A DNA stretch of 64,000 nucleotides from Clostridiales bacterium (GTDB lineage Bacteria > Bacillota > Clostridia > Oscillospirales > Oscillospiraceae): contig DXYV01000003.1 of assembly GCA_019415645.1 (NCBI GenBank), positions 62,001 through 126,000 on the forward strand. Reading direction: 5' to 3'. The position numbers and the translations under genes are program-made. Of this stretch, positions 15,208 through 23,243 are shown one piece after another (positions within the stretch are counted from its first letter, which is position 1; every line of letters starts with the position of its first letter). The notes beneath the pieces were generated by a model. That model did no database searches, was not told where the DNA came from, and saw nothing but the letters and a program-made list of their open reading frames with translations.

Positions 15208-17034
15208 CTAGAAAAGTGGAAGTTGGGGTTCTGGCAAGAGAGTGATGCCCTGATAGCCTCTGGAGCCGCAGCCATTCACCCGTTTGACAGACTTTATCGG
15301 AAGTTTCTCAATACGAATCAGCTCATTAAATTGTCTGGCAAAATCAATTTCTGATATTGGCGAAAAACCACTTGATGATGAAAAGTCCACAAAGGCATGA
15401 TAGAGATCACTTGTTGTGGTCTCAGTTTCCATTTCGAATTCACAACATTGTCGCACGAAATCCTTCAGAAACAGTGTCTTGTCAGCTGCGGTTTGAGGCA
15501 TGTATTCTTCAGGAACCTGAGCGCGTGTGGCCTGGAAATTTCTGCCCATCAATGCTTGAAATGCAGAGATGGCTTGGTTTATAATATACGGGGCTTCCTC
15601 TAAAAAATCTCGAAACAGTTCCTGCTTCATGTCTTCGACTGGACAGGGATTGGCAAAAGGGATGATCACCATACGGCTCAGAATCGCCTCATCCAAGGTT
15701 TTGCCACGAAGCGGATAGTTGCCCGCAAAAAAGAGAACCGGCTTTTTCCTCATGACGCTAGGCGGCTTATATTTTTCCTCGATCTTAACGGTGTCATCGC
15801 CCACCAGCTGTTTGATAATTCCAGCAGCGTCTGCGGGGAGCGCCTTATCCGGCAAGTCCAAACAGGAAGCCAGGCGCTTTCCCTGCATGCTGCCAGTAGT
15901 CCACTGGTTGGAGAAGTCGTGCATCCCCCGAACAGTGACTACGTTTTCCTCGCCAACCAACTTCTCCAAAAGCTTTCCGATTTGAGACTTCCCTGTATTG
16001 CTTGGCCCCAGTAATACATAGAAATACTTTAAATCAGCCTCCGAAAGGACTAAAGCAATCAGTTCTAAAATCTGTTGGCGTACTCCTGGATCATCATTGC
16101 TGACTTGCTGGATAAATGACTCAAAGGCTGTGTCTTGTTCTGTATTCGCACAAATCCGCCGATAGCTGAACTTCACCACACGGAAGAACCCGTCGGCAGG
16201 ATCATGCGGGCACAGTTGGCCTGTCTCTAAATCGAAGGTGCCGTCCAAGAAGTTGATGGCATGAGGAGGAGGCTGAAGTTCTTCCTCTTGCTGAATTTCG
16301 GGGCTCGCAGTCACCATCTTCACCAGTTTTCGATAATCGCTGTCGGTCAAACTGTCGGCAAGTCCGTCTTTTTGCAGGATAGACTTAAACAACACAATCG
16401 CCTGATGTGTGTCCAGATTTCTCCAGCACGCTCCCTCAAAATGGAAAAGCCTCTCCTGATAATACATCAGGGTCAATTTTTGAAGCAGGAAATGCTCCAA
16501 GCTGACCAGGTCTCGACTGATTTGACGCTTGCCAAGTCCGGCACTGATGTCGGGCTTTGGTGTTTCCTGGCGATGCACTGGAAATGGTTTTCCGGGCCAC
16601 TTCTGGTCAAATTGGCGGGGCTCAGAGATTCGCTGAGTGAGCTTTAATGCGGATACATCTAGTCGTCCCGTAGGACATTGCAACTCATGCCCATGTTGTT
16701 TTTCCGAGAAGATGCTTGGGTCCGAACCGCAGTTTTTCTCGGGCTCCCAGGGTGACTGTGGAAATGCGAGAACTGGCGTTTCAGACCGGGTCGCTGGCAG
16801 GCAATCAAACTCATCGCTACCCCAGGTTCTGGCCGTCTTGAAGTCAAAACTCAAGTTCGTTGGTGCCAGCTGTATCTCCCGGGCGACACTGCATCCCAAA
16901 TCGCAGCCTTCCTCGGGATCCCATGATGACTGCGGAAATGCGAGATCGGGCGTTTCAAAGCGGGTAGCTGGCAGGCGATCAGACTCATCGCTACCCCAGG
17001 ATCTGGTCATCTTGAAGTCAAAGCTCAAGTTCAT
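15208..17034 (-). CDS. D5/P4-type primase-helicase with a duplicated N-terminus
   Basis: A 608-residue protein. Residues about 200-560 form the superfamily 3 helicase region of plasmid/phage DNA primases (D5 N-like segment, Walker A GPSNTGKSQ near 345, FFAGNYPLRG sensor, then RMVIIPFANPC). Such proteins start replication of phages, P4-like satellites and mobilizable islands. Residues 2-59 and 60-about 105 are an imperfect tandem duplication (NLSFDFK-x-x-R-x-WGSDE ... LPATR-x-ETP-x-LAFPQS), very unusual for the family and probably a recent 174-bp duplication. The start codon overlaps the previous gene's end by 17 bases. Confidence 0.85.
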   Translation of the reverse strand: MNLSFDFKMTRSWGSDESDRLPATRFETPDLAFPQSSWDPEEGCDLGCSVAREIQLAPTNLSFDFKTARTWGSDEFDCLPATRSETPVLAFPQSPWEPEKNCGSDPSIFSEKQHGHELQCPTGRLDVSALKLTQRISEPRQFDQKWPGKPFPVHRQETPKPDISAGLGKRQISRDLVSLEHFLLQKLTLMYYQERLFHFEGACWRNLDTHQAIVLFKSILQKDGLADSLTDSDYRKLVKMVTASPEIQQEEELQPPPHAINFLDGTFDLETGQLCPHDPADGFFRVVKFSYRRICANTEQDTAFESFIQQVSNDDPGVRQQILELIALVLSEADLKYFYVLLGPSNTGKSQIGKLLEKLVGEENVVTVRGMHDFSNQWTTGSMQGKRLASCLDLPDKALPADAAGIIKQLVGDDTVKIEEKYKPPSVMRKKPVLFFAGNYPLRGKTLDEAILSRMVIIPFANPCPVEDMKQELFRDFLEEAPYIINQAISAFQALMGRNFQATRAQVPEEYMPQTAADKTLFLKDFVRQCCEFEMETETTTSDLYHAFVDFSSSSGFSPISEIDFARQFNELIRIEKLPIKSVKRVNGCGSRGYQGITLLPEPQLPLF

Positions 17035-17536
17035 TCATCCTTTCCTGACACCACCCTGGCCGCAAATACTGCGAAGATAACTGCCAATGTTTTGCTAAAA
17101 TAGGTGATCTATCTATGAGCAAGGACCCAACCGAATGCTGTCCCTGAACGCCGAAAACAGCATGTATTGCAGTTGCGCGAGAATACTGTGGTGCAACTCC
17201 TATCATCCATAGTTGCCCCCCAAACTGATCTTGGGCGGAGGACAAAACGACACTATTTTTCTGATCTAGAAGTGCGAGGCAAGCACTTGCTGGTATATCC
17301 GGATCGGTGTAAAGAACCAGTTTCCACTGCATAGTGTCTGCGGTCGCCGCAAAAGGCTCTCCACCTTCTCTCTGAAAATCCATTTCAAAGTGGGCTAGCG
17401 GCAAAAATCTCCCCATATAGATAAGGCATAGCTGGTGAGTTTCTGAGTGGCGCAGGACGGCATAGGCGTCCGGCTGCCCATGGTTGACGGCATCGACGAT
17501 CTCCTCGGCATAGTATTTTTTTGGCTTGCTGGTCAT
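17018..17536 (-). CDS. Conserved hypothetical element protein
   Basis: A 172-residue soluble protein that I do not recognise (MTSKPKKYYAEEIVDAVNHG near the start, YSRATAIHAVFGVQGQHSVG near the middle). The start at 17536 is set by AAAGGAGAA 8 bases upstream; longer forms have no ribosome site. It overlaps the primase gene by 17 bases and is cotranscribed with it, so a role in element replication or its control is likely but unproven. Confidence 0.7.
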   Translation of the reverse strand: MTSKPKKYYAEEIVDAVNHGQPDAYAVLRHSETHQLCLIYMGRFLPLAHFEMDFQREGGEPFAATADTMQWKLVLYTDPDIPASACLALLDQKNSVVLSSAQDQFGGQLWMIGVAPQYSRATAIHAVFGVQGQHSVGSLLIDRSPILAKHWQLSSQYLRPGWCQERMNELEL

Positions 17537-17592
17537 AGCGATTCTCCTTTCTGGACAGGTGATTTCTGTCCACACGAAGGAGTATAGCAACT

Positions 17593-18765
17593 TTGACTCT
17601 ATCTTCAACAAAGACAAAAAATGCAAACGAGGTGTTTCCAATTTCTGAGATTTTAGGGAATAAACCACTCAACTCCGAGGATTTATATCATCAGGCCATT
17701 GAGCGAATCAGTCTATACTGGAGAGGCCTCTTTAAACCAGGACAAATCATGGGTGACTCGGAAGCTTATAGCCCGGAAAACCACAAACCTGCATGGTTTG
17801 GCGATTTGGCATCGTGGCTGGAACCTCTTCGCTCTCATCAAACACAAACTGATTCACGCGCAAAAAGCACAACTGCCCAACAGAAATTCAGATGTCAATT
17901 TACTCTCCCCACCTCCATCAACCGTGATCTCGCCATGATATCCGTTGAATTGAACACCTTGCTTCCTAAAGACGAACCTCTGGTCAAAGCTTTGCTTCCA
18001 GTTTTGATTTACAGTTATTTCCTGAATCGAAAGAACCAAGGGGAGCCTGAGCTTGATAGCAACGGATACCCCATCGATGAGGCCTCTTTGCAAGGTACGG
18101 GTAAATTGTATGTTGACCTAAAAATGAATGCATGGCAGGATTATCTCGTGCCCAACATGGAAGAAAACCCTCTGCATAAGCGGGCCCAAAGGCTGTTTCA
18201 TCTTAAAAATTGGACTTTCGAGTATCCGACGCTGACACTAAATTCGTTGCAAAATGGGCAAAAAAAGGCGCAGCTTCAAAAAATATTGGGTAAAATTTTG
18301 CTGTTTACCACACTGGCATATCGGCTACGTGATACGTGCAATGTAACTATGTCGATAGATGCCTTTGAATCTTTGACAGGCTATTTATCCATGATTAGCG
18401 TAGAACTGTCTCCTATATATGAGAAGGCGAGAAGACGTACATTTTCGCCTGCTATTGACCCATTTAGACAAGAGTTAATTCGGCTTTTAAAGGAAAGGCA
18501 GATTGAAAACCTAGATTCTGAGAACTTAGACCTTTTATATTACCGCTTCCAGTATCTATTTCGATATGAACTGTGGTACCGTGAACATGAAAATGAAAAC
18601 CGCGATCCCACCGGGGACGAAATGGATTTAATCAGGGCTGGGTGCCCTGGCCTTGATTTAATAATTGAGGGAGAGAGAAGGGCATATTATAGTACCCGTT
18701 TAAAAAAACTCCTCCACTCGCAGCATCGCATCTGCTTGCGAAATATTAAAGAACTCGATGAATAG
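17593..18765 (+). CDS. Hypothetical protein of the element backbone
   Basis: A reading frame of 390 codons, divergent from the primase operon. No ATG is available near the 5' end; the TTG at 17593 follows GAAGGAG by about 10 bases and is the best start. The next in-frame ATG is at 17749. The protein is soluble, rich in Leu and charged residues in the C-terminal third (FRQELIRLLKERQIENLDSE), and shows no domain I can name. It ends 20 bases before a 107-bp palindromic region. Lower GC than the cargo genes. Confidence 0.6.
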   Translation: MTLSSTKTKNANEVFPISEILGNKPLNSEDLYHQAIERISLYWRGLFKPGQIMGDSEAYSPENHKPAWFGDLASWLEPLRSHQTQTDSRAKSTTAQQKFRCQFTLPTSINRDLAMISVELNTLLPKDEPLVKALLPVLIYSYFLNRKNQGEPELDSNGYPIDEASLQGTGKLYVDLKMNAWQDYLVPNMEENPLHKRAQRLFHLKNWTFEYPTLTLNSLQNGQKKAQLQKILGKILLFTTLAYRLRDTCNVTMSIDAFESLTGYLSMISVELSPIYEKARRRTFSPAIDPFRQELIRLLKERQIENLDSENLDLLYYRFQYLFRYELWYREHENENRDPTGDEMDLIRAGCPGLDLIIEGERRAYYSTRLKKLLHSQHRICLRNIKELDE

Positions 18766-18785
18766 GACGCTTTAGCATATTCAAT

Positions 18786-18892
18786 ATGGACAGATGGACA
18801 GATCATATTTGAAAACTTACTGAAAACGGTATAAGATGTCTTTCATACCATTTTAAACTAAGTTTACTGCTTTGATCTGTCCATCTGTCCAT
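18786..18892. repeat. Large palindromic region with perfect 20-bp arms
   Basis: ATGGACAGATGGACAGATCA at 18786-18805 is repeated in perfect inverse at 18873-18892. Each arm itself contains TGGACAGA twice in tandem. The 67 bases between are AT-rich and also partly self-complementary (GGTAT...ATACC). It lies between two convergent genes. It may be a terminator, but the repeated octamer, AT-rich centre and adjacent primase make an origin or recombinase site plausible. Confidence 0.6.
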
Positions 18893-18896
18893 GTAA

Positions 18897-19109
18897 CTAT
18901 CTTTCGGCTAAATCATAAATTGCGGACTCCAGAATCCTCCAACCACGTCCAACTCGAAATCCTTTCAGCGCACCGGAATCCAGCAGACGGTAGATGGTGT
19001 TCTTGCCTACGCCTAATATGTCCATTGCTTCCTGCGCTGTCAGTACTACAGGCAGTCGCTCCTGTAATTCATGCTCCCGCCATTCGAGGTAATCTTCATT
19101 TCGCATCAC
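18897..19109 (-). CDS. Excisionase-type helix-turn-helix protein
   Basis: A 70-residue DNA-binding protein of the excisionase/HTH_17 family: LTAQEAMDILGVGKNTIYRL (about 23-42), then a wing with FRVGRGWRI and a short C-terminal helix. GGGAGG precedes a GTG-ATG pair at 19109/19106; either may start. In integrative elements such proteins steer recombination toward excision or act as small regulators, which suits its place beside the palindromic region and a serine recombinase in the same element. Confidence 0.85.
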   Translation of the reverse strand: MMRNEDYLEWREHELQERLPVVLTAQEAMDILGVGKNTIYRLLDSGALKGFRVGRGWRILESAIYDLAER

Positions 19110-19264
19110 GAAAAACCTCCCATTGGTTATTTAGTCCCCTGTTTGGTTTTTCTGTCCTCCTTAACCAAATATCATTTCGATAGAATACCGGAAACTGCTG
19201 AGGTTAACGCCCCATATGCAGTTTCCGGTATTTTTTGATTTTCACAAAAAGGAGGAAGAAAACC

Positions 19265-19354
19265 ATGCTGAAAATGCTTTTATCTGTCATTCGCGCTGTC
19301 ATTGTGGAATTAGTGGATCAGCTTCTCAGAAGGGTATGCACAATAGCGGGATGA
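19265..19354 (+). CDS. Tiny coupled ORF, 29-residue amphipathic peptide
   Basis: ATG at 19265 follows AAAGGAGGAAG with ideal spacing. The peptide begins MLKMLLSVIRAVIVELVDQL and ends RRVCTIAG: one strongly hydrophobic, amphipathic helix. Its stop overlaps the next ATG (ATGA at 19351-19354), typical of translational coupling. Not recognised. It could be a toxin-like peptide, a leader or a substrate of the downstream ligase. Confidence 0.45.
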   Translation: MLKMLLSVIRAVIVELVDQLLRRVCTIAG

Positions 19355-19467
19355 ATGAGCGGAACGAGGTCCAGGAGAAGCTTTTGGGAATTCTCCTGGC
19401 GGCTGCGGCGGCTCTGCTGTGCGCGGCCATCGACTATTTCATGAAACAGGAGGACGACAAACCATGA
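19351..19467 (+). CDS. Tiny coupled ORF, single-membrane-span peptide
   Basis: A 38-residue peptide starting in the ATGA overlap with the previous ORF. After a charged start (MNERNEVQEK) it has one membrane span rich in alanine and leucine (LLGILLAAAAALLCAAIDYF) and a charged end (MKQEDDKP). It overlaps the amidoligase start by 4 bases (ATGA at 19464-19467), so three ORFs are translated in a chain. No family is recognised. Confidence 0.45.
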   Translation: MNERNEVQEKLLGILLAAAAALLCAAIDYFMKQEDDKP

Positions 19468-20579
19468 GAGACAACATGTTTACTTGTGAAATCTGCGGCC
19501 ATGAATATTCGAGTGACCAGCGGCAGATGTTTGAAAATCAGGAGCTTTGCTCTGACTGCTTCGAGCAGGAAACCGCGCTCTGCACGGTCTGTGGAGAGCG
19601 TATTTGGGCGGATGACAATGCTGGCAACGATTGTGTTCCGCTTTGTCAGCGGTGTTACGAGCGGGATTACACCAACTGTATTCGCTGCGGAGCCTTACTT
19701 CGCAATGACAGCGCTTATTATTCCAGAGACGATGAGGATGACGAGGAGCCCCTGTGCTACGACTGCTATACCAGAGATGCCCGGCAGAGAGCAATACAAG
19801 ACTACTCGTACAAGCCGGAGCCGATCTTCTATGGGAACGGGAACCGATATTTTGGTGTGGAACTGGAAATCGACGGAGCCGGGGAATACTCTGGAAACGC
19901 CAAAACAATTTTGGCCCTGGCAAATGCCAGGGAAGATCTGATTTATTGCAAGCATGACGGCTCTTTGGACGAAGGATTTGAAATCGTGACACACCCCATG
20001 ACCTTGGAATTCCATCAGAAAAATATGCCTTGGGAGACAATCATGTGCGAGGCGGTCACTATGGGCTATCGGAGCCATCAGGCCGGGACCTGCGGCCTTC
20101 ATGTCCATGTGAGCCGGGCGGCCTTCGGCTCGAATCGTCAGGAACAAGAGTCCAGCATTGCCCGCGCCCTGTATTTCTTTGAGAAACACTGGGAGGAGTT
20201 GCTGAAATTCAGCCGCCGCACCCCGCGTCAGTTGGAACGCTGGGCCGCCCGGTATGGTCTGAAAGACCATCCGATGGATATTCTGGACCACGCAAAGAAA
20301 GGGTGTGGAGGGGGACGATATTCCTGTGTGAACCTCCAAAATAGTGATACCGTCGAGTTTCGTATGTTTCGAGGAACTCTGAAATACAACACGCTAATTG
20401 CCACATTGCAGCTCGTTGACCGAGTCTGTGATGTGGCAATTTATTTGTCTGACGAGGAATTGAAAGCCCTGTCCTGGACCAGTTTTGTCTCGGGCTGTCA
20501 GGCCCCGGAACTGGTACAGTACCTAAAAGAGCGGCGGCTCTATGTCAATGAGCCTGTTTCCGGGGAGGATGAGCTGTAA
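19464..20579 (+). CDS. Amidoligase with N-terminal zinc ribbons
   Basis: A 371-residue protein. Residues 1-110 carry several CxxC pairs (CEIC, CSDC, CTVC, CQRC, CIRC, CYDC), a zinc-ribbon array. Residues about 120-330 match the amidoligase (glutamine synthetase-like, Pfam Amidoligase_2) fold: FGVELEIDG, HDGSLDEGFEIVTHP, GLHVHVSR and VEFRMFRGTL, holding the Glu and His ligands expected for ATP and metal. The family is predicted to form amide bonds on peptides or small molecules using ATP. It is preceded by two tiny coupled ORFs and overlaps a glutamine amidotransferase gene (TAATG), which would supply ammonia. Its biological target on mobile elements is not known. Confidence 0.88.
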   Translation: MRDNMFTCEICGHEYSSDQRQMFENQELCSDCFEQETALCTVCGERIWADDNAGNDCVPLCQRCYERDYTNCIRCGALLRNDSAYYSRDDEDDEEPLCYDCYTRDARQRAIQDYSYKPEPIFYGNGNRYFGVELEIDGAGEYSGNAKTILALANAREDLIYCKHDGSLDEGFEIVTHPMTLEFHQKNMPWETIMCEAVTMGYRSHQAGTCGLHVHVSRAAFGSNRQEQESSIARALYFFEKHWEELLKFSRRTPRQLERWAARYGLKDHPMDILDHAKKGCGGGRYSCVNLQNSDTVEFRMFRGTLKYNTLIATLQLVDRVCDVAIYLSDEELKALSWTSFVSGCQAPELVQYLKERRLYVNEPVSGEDEL

Positions 20580-21517
20580 TGTGCTGCTTGTTTGGAATCA
20601 TCGACTACGGCCATTCCCTGACCCAGAAGCAGAGAAACCACATTCTCGCGGTCCTGTCCGCTTCTTGTGAGGCCAGAGGGACAGATGCCACGGGGATTGC
20701 TTACCACAGTCATGGAAAACTTTGCGTCTATAAGCGCCCCCTTCCAGCCCATCAGATGCGTTTCCATATCCCTGCGGATGCGTGGACCATTATGGGCCAT
20801 ACGCGGCTGACGACGCAGGGGAGCGAGCAAAGGAACTATAATAACCACCCGTTTCGGGGAACTGTATCCGACGGCCTGTTCGCCCTGGCTCACAACGGCG
20901 TCATTCGGAACGATAAGACGTTGCGCAGAAAACTCGGACTTCCCGAGCCGAAAATTGAGACGGACAGCTATATTGGGGTACAGCTCCTGGAACGGGCCCA
21001 TACACTGGGCTTTGAAAGCCTGCGCCATATGGCGGAACAGGTGGAGGGCTCGTTTACATTTACCGTTCTCAGCGGAGCGGATGATCTGTATATTGTCAAG
21101 GGCGATAATCCCATGTGTCTGTATCACTTCCCCGCCAGAGGGCTCTACCTCTATGCTTCAACTGAGGAGATCCTGCGGCGGGCGATCTGCCGCTTGCGAT
21201 TCCAGCTTGGAGAGGCTGCCAAGATTCCAACACAGTGCGGGGAGATTTTACAGATCACCGCTGCGGGCCAAATTACGAGAGGTCAATTCGACGACTCCAA
21301 GCTGTTCACGGCCTGGCTCGACCCATGTTGGCGGCGCTTCTACGCCCCATGGGAACGGCGGACTATCGTTCCGGCTAAGACTGCCCCCAGTTATCTAGAC
21401 GAGCTGAAATCAGTGGCCCCGGCTTTTGGCTATGCTCCAGAGGAGATCGACATGCTGGCGGCAGAAGGTTTTTCCCCGGAAGAGCTGGAGGAATTCCTGT
21501 ATTGCGGGGAGCTCTGA
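20579..21517 (+). CDS. Class II glutamine amidotransferase
   Basis: A 312-residue protein with an N-terminal nucleophile hydrolase domain: MCCLFG places Cys2 as the catalytic residue after Met removal, followed by RGTDATGIAY, MGHTRLTTQGS and ALAHNGVIRN, the usual glutamine and oxyanion segments. No second synthase or phosphoribosyl domain follows, only a C-terminal tail of about 100 residues. It is translationally coupled to the amidoligase gene. The likely joint reaction is glutamine-dependent amidation or ligation of an unidentified substrate. Confidence 0.9.
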   Translation: MCCLFGIIDYGHSLTQKQRNHILAVLSASCEARGTDATGIAYHSHGKLCVYKRPLPAHQMRFHIPADAWTIMGHTRLTTQGSEQRNYNNHPFRGTVSDGLFALAHNGVIRNDKTLRRKLGLPEPKIETDSYIGVQLLERAHTLGFESLRHMAEQVEGSFTFTVLSGADDLYIVKGDNPMCLYHFPARGLYLYASTEEILRRAICRLRFQLGEAAKIPTQCGEILQITAAGQITRGQFDDSKLFTAWLDPCWRRFYAPWERRTIVPAKTAPSYLDELKSVAPAFGYAPEEIDMLAAEGFSPEELEEFLYCGEL

Positions 21518-21661
21518 TACCGGGCTCCGCTCCGCAAAAAGGCTGCTGGAATTTCATGAACAAAATTAAGAGAAAAATATGCCTTTTTGCGGCGCTGGTT
21601 GATAGATTTGGAGTGTCCAGTTTAACAACTGTTTTTCTGTACATCCAAGGAGGTGGTGAAT

Positions 21662-22246
21662 ATGAATTTCGGATATGCCCGTTGCAGCACCAATGAGAGT
21701 AAGCAGGATATTGACCGCCAAGTGCGGGAACTGAAGGCAGCCGGGGCGGAGAAGGTCTACCTGGAGTACGAGCACGGAGACAGCGCTGTCAAACAAGTTC
21801 AGCAGAGCATGTTTGAGTTGGCGCAAGAGGGAGATACGATCATCACGCTGGAGGTCTCCCGACTGGCCCGGAGTACGAAACAGCTCTGTGAAATCATTGA
21901 CTTGGTAAAGGGAAAGTCCCTCTGCCTGATTATCGTAGGCAGTATCACGATGGACTGTCGGAAAGGCCATGCGGACCCTGTGACAGAAGCGTTCCTACAA
22001 ATGGCAGGGGTATTCGGCCAGTTGGAGCTCGCCATGATCCGTGCCCGTGTGCGCTCTGGCATGGCAAATGCGAAAGCCAAAGGCAAATTGATTGGGCGGC
22101 CACAAGTTACCGCAGATACCATCCCGGTAATCTTCTACCGGCATTATCCGGCTTATCAGTCCGGCCAGCTCAATATCAGCGAATTTGCCCGGGTCTGTGA
22201 TGTGAGCCGCACTACGATTTATAAGTATCTCAGCATAGTACGCTGA
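21662..22246 (+). CDS. Small serine recombinase (resolvase/invertase type)
   Basis: A 194-residue protein with the resolvase catalytic domain (FGYARCSTNESKQDIDRQ near the start with the nucleophile Ser, LEVSRLARSTKQL, FGQLELAMIRARVRSGMANA) and a C-terminal helix-turn-helix (ISEFARVCDVSRTTIYKYL). AAGGAGGTG precedes the ATG at 21662; the upstream GTG at 21653 lies inside the ribosome site. It may resolve dimers, invert DNA or assist excision of the element. A strong terminator follows. Confidence 0.92.
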   Translation: MNFGYARCSTNESKQDIDRQVRELKAAGAEKVYLEYEHGDSAVKQVQQSMFELAQEGDTIITLEVSRLARSTKQLCEIIDLVKGKSLCLIIVGSITMDCRKGHADPVTEAFLQMAGVFGQLELAMIRARVRSGMANAKAKGKLIGRPQVTADTIPVIFYRHYPAYQSGQLNISEFARVCDVSRTTIYKYLSIVR

Positions 22247-22260
22247 GAGTTGATATATAA

Positions 22261-22299
22261 CAAAAAAGATTCGTCCGTTACTTGGACGAATCTTTTTTG
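22261..22299. terminator. Strong bidirectional terminator
   Basis: CAAAAAAGATTCGTCC (22261-22276) pairs perfectly with GGACGAATCTTTTTTG (22284-22299) across a 7-base loop, giving a 16-bp stem with an A tract before and a T tract after. Confidence 0.88.
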
Positions 22300-22329
22300 C
22301 TGTTCATTGCCAGAAGGAAGGTCTTTAGA

Positions 22330-23112
22330 AGCTGTTCAGCATATGACACTGGAAACGAGATTCAGAAGGAAATAGGGTCGCGGGCCTATCAAGACGCGCT
22401 TGCGCTGCCCGAATTGTCCCTCCAAGATATAGAAGCGAAACTGGCCGCACTTGAATCTGCCTGCGCGTTATTAAAGCTGAAAAAAGAAGAGGATGAAACA
22501 TTAAACCGCCTTCTGGCCTTAAAAGAGAAAGTTACGATACAGCAGAAAACGGCAGATGAATGGGAGCGACTGACAAAAATACTCGAAACTCGCACGCCAG
22601 AGGAGCTAATCCAACAAGGTATATTCAACGATCAAACGCCCATTCATGTTTTTGTGCAGGAAATGTATTATTGCCAAAATCAGTATCGGAATCTTCCTGA
22701 CCCGGAAATTGCGGTTATGTTCGCCGAAGCAGGAAATGGCGTTCCGCAGTTGATACGCGGAGAAGTAGAGGCTACAAGCACTAAGGAACCAATTCCGCTG
22801 TGGATAAAATGGGCAAAGGAAGGAAATCCCTATGCTCTGCTGCGTTTGGGATTATGCCGGCTCCATGGGAACGGAGTAACCAAGGATCCTCTGCGTAGCA
22901 GGCAAATGATACAGCGAGTGGCAAATGCCGGATATCCACCTGCCATGTACTTATTAAAACAAATAGCGTTGGAAAAATATAAGCCGGGCTTTGGTTACAC
23001 GGTGACAGAAGATCGTACGAAATATGATACCCAATTGGAAGAATACGCATTTCCAGAAGAAACATATCATAGATATTTATCTTTTGGGAAAAAAGAGAAT
23101 AACGACGCATAA
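22330..23112 (+). CDS. Sel1-like repeat protein with unclear 5' end
   Basis: The frame is open from inside the preceding terminator to 23112 but has no credible ATG, GTG or TTG with a ribosome site. An ATG at about 22344 is in another frame that closes after 10 codons, so a small deletion or frameshift is possible. The product (about 260 residues) has a coiled-coil part (DIEAKLAALESACALLKLKK, about 20 residues in) and Sel1-like helical repeats near the end (WIKWAKEGNPYALLRLGLCR, LHGNGV, ANAGYPPAMYLLKQIAL). Sel1 proteins mediate protein contacts. It is the last gene before the right end of the element and may be partly decayed; 22330 is an approximate beginning. Confidence 0.5.
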   Translation, partial: SCSAYDTGNEIQKEIGSRAYQDALALPELSLQDIEAKLAALESACALLKLKKEEDETLNRLLALKEKVTIQQKTADEWERLTKILETRTPEELIQQGIFNDQTPIHVFVQEMYYCQNQYRNLPDPEIAVMFAEAGNGVPQLIRGEVEATSTKEPIPLWIKWAKEGNPYALLRLGLCRLHGNGVTKDPLRSRQMIQRVANAGYPPAMYLLKQIALEKYKPGFGYTVTEDRTKYDTQLEEYAFPEETYHRYLSFGKKENNDA

Positions 23113-23114
23113 TG

Positions 23115-23170
23115 GAAAAGATCGTGTTCCGCAGTCTTTGCTTGCAAAGACTGCGGAACACGATCTTTTC
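23115..23170. terminator. Perfect 27-bp hairpin at the element's right end
   Basis: Bases 23115-23141 and 23144-23170 are perfect inverse copies with only TT between them. It follows the Sel1-like stop codon by 2 bases and lies 51 bases before the right terminal repeat. It would block transcription in both directions, insulating the element from the host gene. Confidence 0.75.
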
Positions 23171-23220
23171 AGGCCAAATAATCATAGGCGTTGCTTACAA
23201 GCAAACCGTGATGACACTTG

Positions 23221-23243
23221 CCGCAATCTCACATCACCCCAGG
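23221..23243 (-). repeat. Right element end: terminal inverted repeat plus direct repeat
   Basis: The reverse complement of 23221-23237 agrees with 107-123 at 15 of 17 positions; CCCCAGG at 23237-23243 repeats 100-106. Probable attR-type junction. Confidence 0.75.

Larger units (their letters stand above)
107..23237. mobile_element. 23.1 kb mobile element inserted in a pdaB-like gene
   Basis: Both ends interrupt the same deacetylase reading frame. The outermost 17 bases at the left (GTGATGTAAGATAGCGG) and the reverse complement of the right end (GTGATGTGAGATTGCGG) agree at 15 of 17 positions, and CCCCAGG occurs directly repeated at 100-106 and 23237-23243. Inside are a large serine recombinase (13435-14976), a TnpW-like peptide, a D5-type primase, an excisionase-like protein and a small resolvase, so it resembles an integrative mobilizable element. 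No relaxase or type IV secretion gene was recognised. Half-sites of a serine integrase are inverted repeats of each other after integration, which fits the observed ends. Cargo occupies about 282-11937. Confidence 0.82.
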
